Below are positions 1 through 11,927 of a stretch of DNA of 62,000 nucleotides, in pieces. The stretch spans positions 36,452,168 through 36,514,167 of the forward strand of contig NC_092569.1 in NCBI RefSeq assembly GCF_037975245.1, read 5' to 3'. The notes under the pieces are model-generated. The model was given only the letters and a program-made list of their open reading frames with translations, did no database searches and was not told the origin of the DNA. Source of the DNA: Apostichopus japonicus. Lineage: Eukaryota > Echinodermata > Holothuroidea > Aspidochirotida > Stichopodidae. Within the stretch, counting starts at the first letter, position 1. Each line of letters begins with the position of its first letter. Position numbers and translations under genes: made by a program.

Positions 1-1339
1 AAAGCAAAGATTAATGAAAGAATAGGATGGTAAGAGAAGGGTGAAAAGAGGCAGAGTCGTCAGTGTGTTTATTTGTGAATCTTTTTAGCAATCAATAAAT
101 GATGTTTAATACAGATTCAAAATGATGCATGAGTGATTGCTAAAACTTATTAAAAATATGATATGCGATCACTCATCCGTTGACAATATAACCGTTATAT
201 CATTCAGGATATAGATCAGGGTTAAGACAAAATCACACCTGCATATATCACACTGAGGGTGAAATGAAAAGCTGTATTTTGAGCTGTTTATGGTTAAGTT
301 AATTTTTTTTAGATTCTGACCAAGTCTCACTTTAGTTGCACATAATTTGTTACCCCATAATATATCACTAAGTAATCGGTATGGTTGCCACGTCACCGCT
401 GAATCATTGTGTAATCATTGTGTAATCAATTCAAGGCTTTGCCAAAGATAGCATCATTTTGCATTTAAGTCACCTTACATTAAACAAAGTTTTCTCAAAG
501 TAGAAGGCGAAGTCTTAGACACCTCCCCCAGGACGGCATTCCCGCCACGGGTGACAATAGGAAGAATCCGCCACGGGTGCCAGCTATTCTAGATACGCCA
601 CTGGATTTACCATATTGTTATAGATATAGTTTCTTTTCTTGTTCCTTTATACTCTTGTTGGCTATAACTTGGAGTATTCCTATTCATTGGAGTCAAAAGG
701 TTACCGACCTACAACAGGCTCATTTTTTTCCGTTGACAATGGATGTAAACGTAATCATGCAAGGTATAACGGCCATGGCACCATTTCTCTTCTATTTACC
801 CGTTGTAATACATCTGGTATCAATGGAGGCGTTAACGTTGGTCAAGACGATAATGAAATGAGGACCAGAAAGGGGGAGGGGGTGACTGACCAGTCGGCCA
901 ATCGGAGATGGGCACAAAGCAATGGGGGTGGTGGGGGGTGGGGAGGTTATTAGCCGCCAAATCAAATCCGATATTCAGCAAGTGTAGTACAATATTTGTT
1001 CCATAGTTCTATCTATGCGTGTTGTTATCACTAAGAGAGTAAACGAAAGAAATAAAACGTCTACAAGCTTTTAATGCATAAAATAATATATTTTTTTTAG
1101 CTTCACTCACATCCAAGCAGGTTTGGTTATTATTTAAGGATGAATTTAGTCTTAATACGTCATATTGACTGTCCAAGAAATAGAAATGAGTTGAGTGTCG
1201 GTAATGTTTCTGTATATAGTCTGGTTTGCGAGATATTAATCTTTAAAGTATGCTCAAGTCCTGGAATGCTCCTTTAAGGATAATTCGATGATGACGTCAG
1301 TTCCTCAGTATAGGCCTAAATGTTAATCCATTGTTTAAC
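1..1339. other. No gene recognised
   Basis: AT-rich sequence. Short open frames exist near 577-953 but have no domain, splice context or composition that suggests coding. The only local structure is a twice-used CCGCCACGGGTG motif near 547-584. Confidence 0.6.
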
Positions 1340-1690
1340 AAGAGCACAACGGGCACTATGGTTCCTTGCTTAAGTGGAATATTAAAGTGTTGTAATACAT
1401 GTACCAGCTATTAACCAACAACTGTATTCCATGTTTGGTTACAATCCGATTTAAGGTTGTGGAGTTATTGGAATTTTAATATTTTGGCCTCTCTCCAAAC
1501 AAGAGCTCAAAGGGCACAATGGTTCCTTGCTTAGTGGAATATTAAAGCGTTGTATGTCCTCACCCAATATCATAATATTTATGCCCACGTGTACCATATA
1601 TTAACCAAACTCTGTATTCCATATTTGGATACAATCTGATTTAAGTTTTTGGCGTTATTGGAATTTGAAAATTTTGTCCCCTCCCAAATA
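1340..1690 (+). repeat. Two diverged ~165-bp direct repeat copies
   Basis: The block from about 1340 and the block from about 1501 share, in order, AAGAGC..CAA, GGTTCCTTGCTTA, GTGGAATATTAAAG and TATTAACCAAC-type segments, plus an ATTGGAATTT end. The second copy carries an extra ~35 bp. A third fragment (GTACCAGCTATTAACCAAC) recurs at about 1924. No coding potential is evident. Confidence 0.6.
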
Positions 1691-1915
1691 CTTTGGCCCA
1701 ATAAAATTTGCGTCTAAATGGCCCCAAAAATATTTGGCCCAAATAATGTGGCTAAAAGACATAATTGCCCCCTCCCGCAATATTGAATCCCAAAAACTGT
1801 GGACCCCAAAATATTGGGCCCCACAAATTCGTGCCGGAATGCATTTGAGGTGTAAATAAAACATTTGGGCCCACTCAGCCCAAATATGGGCTCAGGAGTT
1901 TTTGGGGCCCAGATG
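1680..1915. repeat. Degenerate TTGGGCCC/AATATT-rich tract
   Basis: Short palindromic words such as TTTGGCCCAA, AATATTGGGCCCC and TTTGGGCCCA recur irregularly, so both strands look alike and both give open frames rich in Phe-Gly-Pro. I read it as low-complexity repeat, not a gene. Confidence 0.45.
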
Positions 1916-3154
1916 GCCTGCATGTACCAGCTATTAACCAACAAAGGTCTCAAGTTATTACAATGTAACTTTTTTACGTTTGACCCCATAACCTCATTAA
2001 TTTTCATAAGGTCAGTGCTAAAAACGATAGGGCACACCTCACTATAATACATCCACAGATATCCAACACTACGTACGTTGTTGAGTTATCGTGAATCAAA
2101 GCAAGTGTCACAGACGCACACACACACACACGCTAACCCGACTGCATAGGTCCTTTGCTTCCAGCAAGAAACCAAAAATGGCAATAACTCAACCAAAATA
2201 TTGTTCCTGTAACTTCATATGAACAGCAGAGCACCATTGGTCGACATTCAACACTATTTGTAACTGATAAACTGTTAATGTTAATTTAAACAAATATTTC
2301 AGGCCAGGGGCGTCAATCCGATTTGAAACGTGGGGGACGTAATCGATTCGAGTATTGCGGCCGTAAGTACTATCTAAGCGGAGCGCCACCATCAGTTGGC
2401 GCGCAGCGTACCAAGAAAATTTCAGATTTCAATACCTGCCAGCTCGCTGGAGTTGGCACTTGCCAGGCTGGATAGCAGCCATCTAGTTGCGTGATATCGG
2501 GTGAAAATTACAAATTCGTCACTCAGGAAATCTGCAATAAAGTTCATGCGACCTTCATTTTTGGTGAATTATTTCTTTTATTAGTGATTCCAATTGACAT
2601 GAACATTAGGACCCAGTGCAAGTTGACAAATGATGCGGCGAACTGGAACCCCAGCCCCATTATGCCCTATGTTTTAGGATAGAATACCCCTCAATTGTTC
2701 GAACCCATGACAACTAACAATCTGTGAATACATTTTATCGTCAGACTTAGAATAGGTCCCATGTGAGTGGTGGCTAAAGTGATGAGGGCATCCAAATAAA
2801 TCAGTGGTTGTTCGTTGGAGTCCTCACGCAAGTTACCTCGGTTGCTAGGTGGATCTGCATCTGGTAATCGGGTGAATTCTGGTCGGAGCGTACTATGTAA
2901 CCACCGTGTACCCAGGAACGTAGCTAATGCCTGATGATTGAGGGGGGGGGGGTGTAGTTGAAAATCCAACTGGATGGGTTTAAGCCAGAAAATTCCGACT
3001 GCTGATTTGTACCCCCCCCCCCCACCCTCGCGCTACTCGTCAACGATACGGTCAGTGTCAGTCAGACACCCAATCTTTCGCGACTGCACTTTTGTTCCGA
3101 ACTTTTTTTCGATACATTTGTACCCACTGGCACTCATTTCACAAATTTATTAGC

Positions 3155-3512
3155 CCCCCCCCCCACCCCAACCAAATATTTTTGTGAAATTTCGGGCAAA
3201 ATGCTGATAAATTTTCGGGCACCTACTGAAAGAAAGATAATTTGCAATGTGTTTTTCAGTAGTTAAACATATATTATTATTATTACCATTAATATTGTAA
3301 CGACTTTCAAATAATTCTAACCAATATGGAAGGGTAATAAGACGGTAATGATTGTATGCTATTTGCATGCGATGTAAAAACCGATGCATGTCTATATGAT
3401 ATGCATGAACATGTGGAACGCGCGCCTAGCGCGCGACAAATTTTGGTTATATTTTTCGGGCAAGTCGTTACAACCCCCCCCCCCCCCAATCAAATTGGCT
3501 CCTACGCCTATG
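3155..3512. repeat. Partial copy of the CATAGGCGTAGGAG TIR family
   Basis: The right end CTCCTACGCCTATG and internal blocks (TTCGGGCA, GCACCTACTGAAAGAA, CAAGTCGTTACA, a GCGCGC-rich stretch) match the complete copy at 25459-26340. The left terminal repeat is absent: homology begins at a C-run near 3155, so no TSD can be defined. Confidence 0.7.
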
Positions 3513-3723
3513 ACGGTAGTTCTATTAGGCATTTTTTAATTGGAGTACTCAAAATCATACGAAGTTTTGTACGGTGGAGTATAAGAATCGCGAGATACAA
3601 TTTCTCAAAGTGGCAAGGAAAACGTGGTAAATATGACAGATTAAAGGTAAATTTTGACCGACATTTTTCAATTTTTAGGTCATGCACAATCACAGGAATC
3701 AATGAATAGGCCAAGATAAACTA

Positions 3724-3758
3724 GAGTGCGACAGTCGGAAATTCCGACTGTCGCACTC
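3724..3758. repeat. Perfect 17-bp-arm palindrome
   Basis: GAGTGCGACAGTCGGAA, one A, then its exact reverse complement. It lies inside the nested 2913-3838 element and could form a stable hairpin or cruciform. The half word ATTCCGACTG also occurs near 2988. Confidence 0.9.
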
Positions 3759-4062
3759 CATTTTTCCAACTATCGTCAGTTTGACCAAGTTTGGGGTGAG
3801 ACACTCACCCCCCCCCCCTCCCTCTAGCGACGTCCCTGCGTGTACCCAGTGTTCTCACTGTGGAGTAAACTCCGGTATCACTCAACAACAAGGTAACATG
3901 GGATGCGCTGCCACGGAATATGCTCCATATTTCATTTCCCCAATATTAGGGAACGGGCACCGTCTTTGAAACACCATCTACAACTAAACAACCACTATGT
4001 ACAAGCTTTGGCTCTAGCTATGAAGTGCTGTCTCTTATGATAATGACGGAGCGCATTAGTTT

Positions 4063-4614
4063 TCAACTGGAATCGCCCGAAGATGCGGCGTCTGTAATCC
4101 GAGGAACCAACGAACTTAACTCCTCAGGCTTCAACTGGGCTAGACGTTCGCGGTGAATATAGCACATTATCACATGGTTCAGCCTCTGTTGAGTCATGGT
4201 GCTCTGTAGCCTTGTCTTCAAACGCCTCAAAGCACTAAAAGATCTCTTGGCTTCCGTCGAACTGGCGGAGGAGACGAGGAGCAACCACAACAGAGCTTCG
4301 ACTTTACCAAACATAGCCCGTACCGCTGGATTCATCAACTTGAATATTTGTCTATACCCTTCAACCGACAACAACTGGAACTGGCCTCGAAAGAAAGGCA
4401 GACTAAGCTTAAGATTGTCGGAGAGCTCAGGGTACCAACTCACGAGATCTGGTGGAATTCTCCATTCAGCAACATTGAGTGATATTCGATGATATGAATC
4501 CTGAGATGTGTAAGTCCTAACCAAATAGAGACTCGACATTACTCTTTTTCCAAATGTGTGGGGGGACATTTGATATTGTTTCCCCCACCCTGTCCCCCCT
4601 GGATTGACGCCCAT
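4063..4614 (-). pseudogene. hAT transposase C-terminal (dimerisation domain) remnant
   Basis: A 183-codon open frame in which roughly the last 120 residues carry the hAT C-terminal dimerisation pattern: SSASSTEAKRSFSALRRLKT, then LQSTMTQQRLNHV and a final conserved helix. This region holds hAT transposase dimers together. The zinc-finger, DDE catalytic and insertion domains are all missing. The first residues of the open frame are translated from the element's right terminal repeat, so the start is an artefact of an internal deletion that brought the C-terminal coding part close to the end. It cannot make an active transposase. The nearest relatives would be ZMYM1- or TTF-finger-type hAT proteins (inference). 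Confidence 0.85.
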
Positions 4615-4623
4615 GTTTCAGGC

Positions 4624-5344
4624 TATAGGTCTTGTTTTCCTATTGAGTTTTGTGTTGCATCTGAGAAACTGAACTAAGGGATAGTGTGTTAAACTATGTA
4701 GTCCAGCCGCTTTACTTGATAGGCCTCGGATGTACTGAAGGTTGTTTCTCAAATATTAAAAGTTGTAACGAAGTACATCCTGCGGTGATAACAGAACTGT
4801 TTAGCGGTCTATATACCAAAATTAATTTGGTGCTCTCAGTCAACCTTCAAGTTCTTTTCTGATGTTCGTGCACGCCATTGAATATTATGTCTCTTCATAA
4901 TGATCTCGTTAATGACTGTAAAAATGATAGTTGGTAATTTAGAACCAGTGGGCCTTATACATTTTTACAATAAAGTTGCATTCAGAACTTGGGATTAATC
5001 TAGTCACTTTGTCCTGGGAGAGGATGCGAGGAGGGGATGGGGGCTATGGGCAGTGTCGTAACTAGGCCAGTGCAGCTGGTGTGGACTCATTTTGCCAGGG
5101 CCCTTTGGTATGACCGATAACCGCCTGAAGATAAGTGTTTAAAATCAGAATATTTATTAGTTTTCTTAAGCAATGTTCAGTTCGTTAAGTTCTCTCACGA
5201 TAACCATCAAATTAGGAATTCAAACCAAAACCTGTCCTCAACAGAGAAAGCCTAAAAGTGTCATATCTAGATGTCAAGAGGTGACAAGTTTAGAAAGTTC
5301 TCAGCCAAAACCCAAACCATGAGTGGGCTTACTAGGTGAATGCA
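4624..5344. other. Intergenic, nothing recognised
   Basis: AT-rich sequence between two hAT-type elements with no coding pattern or repeat that I recognise. Confidence 0.5.
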
Positions 5345-5352
5345 GACTCTCC

Positions 5353-6040
5353 CAAGGGCGGCGGAAGTACTTTTAATCTGGGGGGGCACCAACGTCGAAG
5401 GGCACTTTGCAGAAATTCGATTGGTCAACGCCACCCCCCCCCCCCTCAAGTAAACAATGCATACTAGCACTGCAATATCTAATGTGCAAATTGGGAAATT
5501 GGAAAATCATTATAAAGTCCAAGTCCCTGCACACGCGATCGATATACATGCATGAAAGCAAATGAAATATGTCAAAATACTGAAAGAAAAATAATTTTCT
5601 ATGTGTTTTTCAATGGTTAAACTGATATTATTATGATCATTATTATTGTAACGACTTTCCCAATCATTATAACCAATTTGGAAGGGTAATAACACGGCAA
5701 ATGATTGTATGTTGTTGGCATGTGATGTAATAACCAACGCATGCCTATATGATATGCACATTAACATGTTGAACGCGCGCGTAGCGCTCGAAAAATTTTG
5801 CTAATATTTTTCGGGCAAGTCGTTACAGCCCCCCCCCCCCCCCCAAATCAAATTGGGCTCCTACGCCTGTGGTAGTAAACATTTAAAACTTCCCGAAATA
5901 TTTCATTCGACGTGGGTTTCGCTTTGTAAACTCTTTATTTATTTAGAAATTTTTATGTAAAAAAAGGGCACATTTTTAACCTGAGGAAAAGTGGGGGGGG
6001 CACGTGCCCCCTGTGCCCCCCCCCGGTTCCGCCGCCCTTG
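5353..6040. mobile_element. hAT-type non-autonomous element, TSD GACTCTCC
   Basis: The ends CAAGGGCGGCGGAA and TTCCGCCGCCCTTG are perfect inverted repeats. GACTCTCC is duplicated exactly at 5345-5352 and 6041-6048. No transposase is present. Bases about 5570-5876 match the right half of the CATAGGCG family (AACGCGCGCGTAGCG, TTTCGGGCAAGTCGTTACAG, CTCCTACGCC), an older nested fragment without a left end. Long G and C runs lie near both ends. Confidence 0.85.
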
Positions 6041-6048
6041 GACTCTCC

Positions 6049-6589
6049 TCTGTTGGCCCATTTCTATTGCTGCATCAAGGGTAGACTGCTCCCTGCAGCT
6101 CCACTGGTAGGACTGGGCCAGGGAGTAGGGGGTAGGAGGAGCGGGGGGAGGGGGTTGATTGCATGTCACCTGTTTATATCTGGTTATGCTTCTGGTCGAG
6201 TTGGCATAGTACAGAGTTGTAATGAGACACCTCATCCTAAGTACAAGTAATTATCAGTGATTTTCCTGGCACCAGTTTAATCTTAGACTCAAGTCACTGT
6301 GTTAGTTCTATGGGAAATTGTTTTACAATCTTCTTGGATTCGCTAACTACCTGACTGTTTGTGACTTGAGTGTGGCTGTTTACAACACTGGCGTAATGAC
6401 CGCAGTTTTACTCAAGGGTGAAGGTCATGGGTCAGTCTGCCCCTGATGATGACTCCCGGAAATGGATGGAACGAGTGACCAAAGAACATAGAGAGAATTA
6501 GTGTTGATAATTATCACGCTATGTTTATTCGACGAATCTTGCACTACGTAACAAATAGATAAATACATATATCTACATATAAATACATA
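6049..6589. other. Intergenic, nothing recognised
   Basis: No repeat, exon-like segment or RNA gene is seen. Confidence 0.45.
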
Positions 6590-6628
6590 TATAAATATAT
6601 ATATATATATATATAAATACATATATAC

Positions 6629-6710
<82 letters not shown>

Positions 6711-6733
6711 ATATGTATTTATATATATATATC
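6590..6733. repeat. (TA)n microsatellite
   Basis: Nearly pure TA dinucleotide with occasional ATATGTATAT interruptions. Open frames across it are artefacts. Confidence 0.95.
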
Positions 6734-6735
6734 GA

Positions 6736-8560
6736 TGTAATCAGTTTACCAACTTCACATAATCATTACCCAACTGATTTAATCATAAACTGTTTACCTA
6801 TCTTACATAATCACCATTATCATATGCATGTAATCATACACTGTTTACCTCCCTTCGTAAGCATCCTTACCAAACAAATTTAATCATAAACAGTTTACCT
6901 CCATTCTGTAATCATCCTTACCCAACTGATGTAATCATAAACTGTTTACCAATCCTATGTAATCATCTTTATCAAACTGATGTAATCATAACTGTTTACC
7001 TCCCTTCCGTAAGCATCCTTACCAAGCTGATGTAATCATTAACTGTTACCAATCTCATGCAATCATCCTTACCAAACTAGTGTGATCATAAACTGTTTAC
7101 CTCCTTTCTGTATAATCATCGTTACCAAACTGATGTAATCATAAACTGTTTACCAATCTTATGTAATCATCCTTACCAAACTGATGTAATCATAAACTGT
7201 TTACCTCCTTTCTGTATAATCATTGTTACCAAACTGATGTAATCATAAACTGTTTACCAATCTTATGTAATCATCCTTACCAAACTAGTGTGATCATAAA
7301 CTGTTTACCTCCTTTCTGTATAATCATCCTCACCAAACTGATGTAATCATAAACTGTTTACCAATCTTATGTAATCATCCTTACCAAACTGATGTAATCA
7401 TAAACTGTTTACCTCCTTTCTGTATAATCATTGTTACCAAACTGATGTAATCATAAACTGTTTACCAATCTTATGTAATCATCCTTACCAAACTGATGTA
7501 ATCATAAACTGTTTACCTCCTTTCTGTATAATCATCCTCACCAAACTGATGTAATCATAAACTGTTTACCTATCTTATGTAATCATCTTTACCAAACTGA
7601 TGTAATCATAAACTGTTTACCTCCATTCCGTAATCATCCTTACCCAACTGATGTAATCATAAACTGTTTACCATTCCTATGTAATCATCTTTATCAAACT
7701 GATGTAATCATAAACTGTTTACCAATCTTATGTAATCATCCTTACTAAACTGATATAATCATTAACTGTTTACCAATCTTATGTAATCATCGTTACCAAA
7801 CTGATGTAATCATAAACTGTTTACCTCCTTTCTGTATAATCATCCTCACCAAACTGATGTAATCATAAACTGTTTACCAATCTTATGTAATCATCCTTAC
7901 TAAACTGATATAATCATTAACTGTTTACCAATCTTATGTAATCATCGTTACCAAACTGATGTAATCATAAACTGTTTACCTCCTTTCTGTATAATCATCC
8001 TCACCAAACTGATGTAATCATAAACTGTTTACCAATCTTATGTAATCATCTTTACCAAACTTATGTAATCATGAACTGTTTACCTCCATTCGGTAATCAT
8101 CCTTACCCAACTGATGTAATCATAAACTGTTTACCATTCCTATGTAATCATCTTTATCAAACTGATGTAATCATAAACTGTTTACCAATCTTATGTAATC
8201 ATCCTTACTAAACTGATACAATCATTAACTGTTTACCAATCTTATGTAATCATCGTTACCAAACTGATGTAATCATAAACTGTTTACATCCCTTCCGTTA
8301 GCATCGTTACCAAACTGATGTAATCATAAAGTGTTTACCAATCTTATGTAATCATCTTTACCAAACTGATGTAATCATAAACTGCTTACCTCCATTCGGT
8401 AATCATCCTTACCAATCAGATGTTATCATACACAGTTTACCAATCTTACATAATCACCATTATCATAGACATGTAATCATACACTGTTTACCTCCCTTCG
8501 TAATCATCCTTACCAAACTGATGTAATCATACAGTTTACCAATCTTATGAAGTACCTAAA
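6736..8560. repeat. ~52-bp satellite with ~104-bp higher-order unit
   Basis: About 35 units of the form TAATCATAAACTGTTTACC + spacer + TAATCATCCTTACCAAACTGATG. Two spacer types, a 53-bp form with CTCCTTTCTGTA and a 51-bp form with AATCTTATG, alternate to give a ~104-bp higher-order period in the middle of the array. Copies decay at both edges. It lies downstream of the lectin gene's stop codon. Each unit carries TGTTTAC and TAATCAT words. Confidence 0.9.
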
Positions 8561-9891
8561 GAAGCCCTTATAATCATTGCCTGCTTACCGTGTTTACACA
8601 AATTAACTTTGAACTAATCTCAACATCACCTAAACGGATGGTTACCATAAATTCATTTTCATTGAGCTAATCTCAACATGACCTCAACAGATGGTTACAA
8701 TGAATGCATAATCATTCCTACCCATCCAGTTTGACTATTTCACAATTAATAGGTTACTTCTCAATGGGGTTCTCCAACCATCCCCATGAGCCAACAGAGG
8801 GTGCTGTCACAAGATCTTACCTAGTTTCCTGACCTTGACAAGCTGCAGTCTCAGACTGTATATCACATCGGTATTGTGAGCTGATCACTAATAGTATATA
8901 TACACAACTTCCTTTTAGTTATTGAAGTAGACAGGTTTTTGAAACATTTATTCAAAGTTAGAAGTCAAACTAATTGTTTAAACACCTTAACTTGTTGCAT
9001 TTTAAAATCCTTTTTTTTTTAAACCTTGAACTAGTCAATTACCAAGCATGTGTGTATCCAAGCTTATCTGGCGAGTGCGAACGTGATACCTTGATTCAGG
9101 AATAATATCACAGTCCCCTTTGTCAAAATGCAAGAGAGCCCCTTCCTCTGCTGGAAAGTCTCTACCAATCAATTCTCAATAAACATCGAACATTAATTTG
9201 TACATAGTAATTCAAATGGAATACAGAGAGTCAAGATAATAAATAAATTCTGTGTAAAACACTGTTATGCAATATGCTGTTTGGGTAGACTATGCATAAA
9301 GGCTAGGAAAATATTACAGTGCATTTGATTCAGCAATACAACCTTTTAAGATGTATTTTTTTGTGAGAAATGCATGTTGAGAATTCCAATAGGCTATCCC
9401 ATCCATCTCATAACGTGATATGGGTAACTACTTTTATTGAGAACAAGTATCTGAACATATACCTGTGCAAACAATATTAGTATATATATTATTTCCGGAC
9501 TGATAACAATACATAAGAATGTGTGTGTGTCTGCACTTGTTTTGTATTCTAAGGGCTTGAACAAAGGAATTGCGAGTCCTCAGACGGTAAGAATCACCAG
9601 GTCCTCAGAAAAGTTCTATTGCTAAGGGATATTGTTAAGGTTAGGGTACGTGGACTTGAACAGTAGGAAAAACCATGAGCTCCTCAGTCTGGTTGTAAAA
9701 CACACCTGGGTGTGTCTGTGTCTGTTAAGAGAAGTTTTTAGGAGGTTGTGTACATGGAGGGGGGGGGAGGGGATGAAATTTGGGTTATCTGTGACATTTC
9801 TGTTTGCTGGTATGGATGATATATTTGCTGAACTCCAGTGTGTTTGTTAGTTTTGATCCTCTTATCAAGTACTTAGTGGACAGAACCGTAT
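8561..9891 (-). other. 3' flank / probable 3' UTR of the lectin gene
   Basis: Sequence beyond the stop codon of the minus-strand lectin gene. No further exon is seen. Plus-strand TTTATT words (AATAAA on the gene strand) occur at 9433-9438 and near 8947. The transcript end is not determined. Confidence 0.5.
9433..9438 (-). promoter_or_regulatory. Candidate AATAAA polyadenylation signal
   Basis: The first AATAAA hexamer downstream of the lectin stop codon, about 450 nt away. It is a short motif, so weak evidence on its own. Confidence 0.35.
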
Positions 9892-10163
9892 CTAGACGGG
9901 TCTTATCTTCATTTCTGTGTATTTGATGTTATTCCAACCTCCAGGTAGATTATACCAGCGTATGCTTGATCGATCATCATCTGCTGCCATATAGTTACCA
10001 TTGAGGTTAGATGCTGCACAGTACTTGTACCACCAGGCACCATGGAATATAACAGCACAGTTAGTACTGCTGAATATATCATTGTCCCTGTCAAAGGTAC
10101 TGAAGGCATCGTTAAGATGATAACTCAAAGCATAACCACCAGGAAAATAACCTCCATCTGTGT
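9892..10163 (-). CDS. Lectin exon 8: C-terminal half of fibrinogen domain
   Basis: This terminal exon encodes residues 266-355 and stops at TAG (9892-9894). It contains SYHLNDAFSTFDRDND, the family's calcium-binding loop, then CAVIFHGAWWYKYC, where the two Cys (301, 314) form the conserved disulfide next to the ligand pocket. SNLNGNY and YTEMKIRPV follow, all typical of fibrinogen-related domains. The acceptor is a duplicated hexamer, ...ACACAG|ACACAG|ATGG, so splicing may begin at 10163 or 10157. Both keep the frame and differ by two residues (TD). Confidence 0.93.
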
Positions 10164-11160
10164 CTGTGTATTAAACAAATAAAGATATTCCCTTAAACTA
10201 CAATCCATCACAATTAAGGGACCTATCACAATATAGACACATTAAATAATTAGTAAATATGATTGGATGTATGTTGAATCTGTAGAGTGATATCTCTACA
10301 TATCACTACACAACAGAACATTTGTGCTTAATCTCTGTGACAGTCTACATCACATATCACTGTTGTATTTGAGTTATGTTATATATCAGCATATCACTAT
10401 TAGGAAGTTGTGCTTGTCTTTGTGTGATGACTCAGCATATCACTGTAAGAACATTATGCTTGGTCTACTGTCTTATCATATCACTGTCAGTCATAATGCT
10501 TGGTTTATGTGATGTCTTAGCATATCACTGTCTGTCGTTATGCTTGGTTCATGTGATGTCTTAGCATATCACTGTCAGTCATTATGCTTGGTTTATGTGA
10601 TGTCTTATCATATCACTGTCTGTCTTTATGCTTGGTTTATGTGATGTCTTATCATATCACTGTCAGTCATTATGCTTGGTTTATGTGATGTATAAGTAGC
10701 ATATCACTGTCATTCATTTTGCTTGGTTTATGTGATGCCTTATCATATCACTGTCTGTCATTTTGCTTGGTTTATGTGATGTCTTATTATATCACTGTCT
10801 GTCATTTTGCTTGGCTTACGTGATGTCTAAGTAGCATATCACTGTCATTCATTTTGCTTGGTTTATGTGATGCCTTATCATATCACTGTCTGTCATTTTG
10901 CTTGGTTTATGTTATGTCTTATCATATCACTGTCTGTCATTTTGCTTGGCTTATGTGATGTCTTAGCATATCACTGTCTGTCGTTTTGCTTGGTTTATGT
11001 GATGTATAAGCATATCACTGTCTGTCATTTGCTTGGCTTATGTGTTGTCTTATCATATCACTGTCTGTCATTTTGCTTGGCTTATGTGATGTCTTAGCAT
11101 ATCACTGTCATTCATTATGCTTGGTTTATGTGATGTCTTATCATATCACTGTCATTCATT

Positions 11161-11345
11161 ATGCTTGGATTATGTGGATTATGCTTGGATTATGCTTGGA
11201 TTATGCTTGGATGCTTGGATGCTTGGATTATGCTTGGATTATGGCTTTGGTCAGCTTGCGAGTCTATAAGCCTCCATGGCTTCTTTCGCGAGTTCCTGCT
11301 TGCGGGAAGATCACATATACATACATACATACATACATGTGATGT
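11161..11345. repeat. Short-unit expansion and foreign patch in the 44-bp array
   Basis: TGCTTGGATTA-type units of ~11 bp expand at 11161-11235. They are followed by ~60 bp of unrelated sequence containing CCTCCATGGCTTC and TTGCGGGAAGATC, and an ACAT tetranucleotide run, before the 44-bp repeat resumes. Confidence 0.6.
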
Positions 11346-11927
11346 CTTATCATATCACTGTCTGTCATTTTGCTTGGCTTATGTGATGTCTTATCATATC
11401 ACTGTCTGTCATTATGCTTGGTTTATGTTATGTCTTATCATATCACTGTCTGTCATGCTTGGCTTATGTGTTGTCTTATCATATCACTGTATGTAGTTAT
11501 GCTTGGTTTATGAGATGTCTTATCATATCACTGTCAGTCATTATGCTTGGTTTATGTGATGTCTTAGCATATCACTGTCATTCATTTTGCTTGGTTTATG
11601 TTATGTCTTATCATATCACTGTCTGTCATTTTGCTTGGCTTATGTGATGTATAAGCATATCACTGTCTGTCGTTATGCTTGGTTTATGTGATGTCTTATC
11701 ATATCACTGTCTGTCATTTTGCTTGGTTTATGTGATGTATAAGCATATCACTGTCTGTCGTTTTGCTTGGTTTATGTGATGTATAAGCATATCACTGTCT
11801 GTCATTTTGCTTGGCTTATGTGATGTCTTAGCATATCACTGTCTGTCGTTTTGCTTGGTTTATGTGATGTATAAGCATATCACTGTCTGTCATTTTGCTT
11901 GGCTTATGTGATGTCTTAGCATATCAC

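Larger units (their letters stand above)
2913..3838. mobile_element. Nested hAT-type TIR element with 8-bp TSD
   Basis: The left end CAGGAACGTAGCTA and the right end, read inverted as CAGGGACGTCGCTA, form imperfect inverted repeats. The 8-bp duplication CGTGTACC at 2905-2912 and 3839-3846 is exact. Poly-G and poly-C tracts lie just inside the ends. No transposase is visible. It is inserted in the 2305-4615 element and itself holds a fragment of the CATAGGCG family. Confidence 0.8.
2305..4615. mobile_element. hAT-type DNA transposon, internally decayed
   Basis: The left end CAGGGGCGTCAATCC and right end GGATTGACGCCCATG form terminal inverted repeats. They are flanked by an exact 8-bp duplication, TTTCAGGC, at 2297-2304 and 4616-4623. 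Eight-base TSDs are the hAT hallmark, and a hAT dimerisation-domain fragment lies at the right end, so the superfamily assignment rests on two independent signs. The transposase N-terminal and catalytic regions are missing and a second element (2913-3838) is inserted inside. It contains one copy of the dispersed CTATCTAAGCGGAGCG motif near 2371. It is not autonomous. Confidence 0.85.

Noticed and set aside
1655-2052. Open frames on both strands with PKYFGP-like words
   Set aside because: Caused by self-complementary GGCCC/AATATT repeats.
3155-3512. Complete CATAGGCG element near 3 kb
   Set aside because: The left terminal repeat and TSD are missing; kept only as a fragment.
10324-11647. Overlapping plus-strand frames rich in LGLCDVLSYHCLS
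   Set aside because: Translations of the 44-bp satellite; no start, splice or domain evidence.
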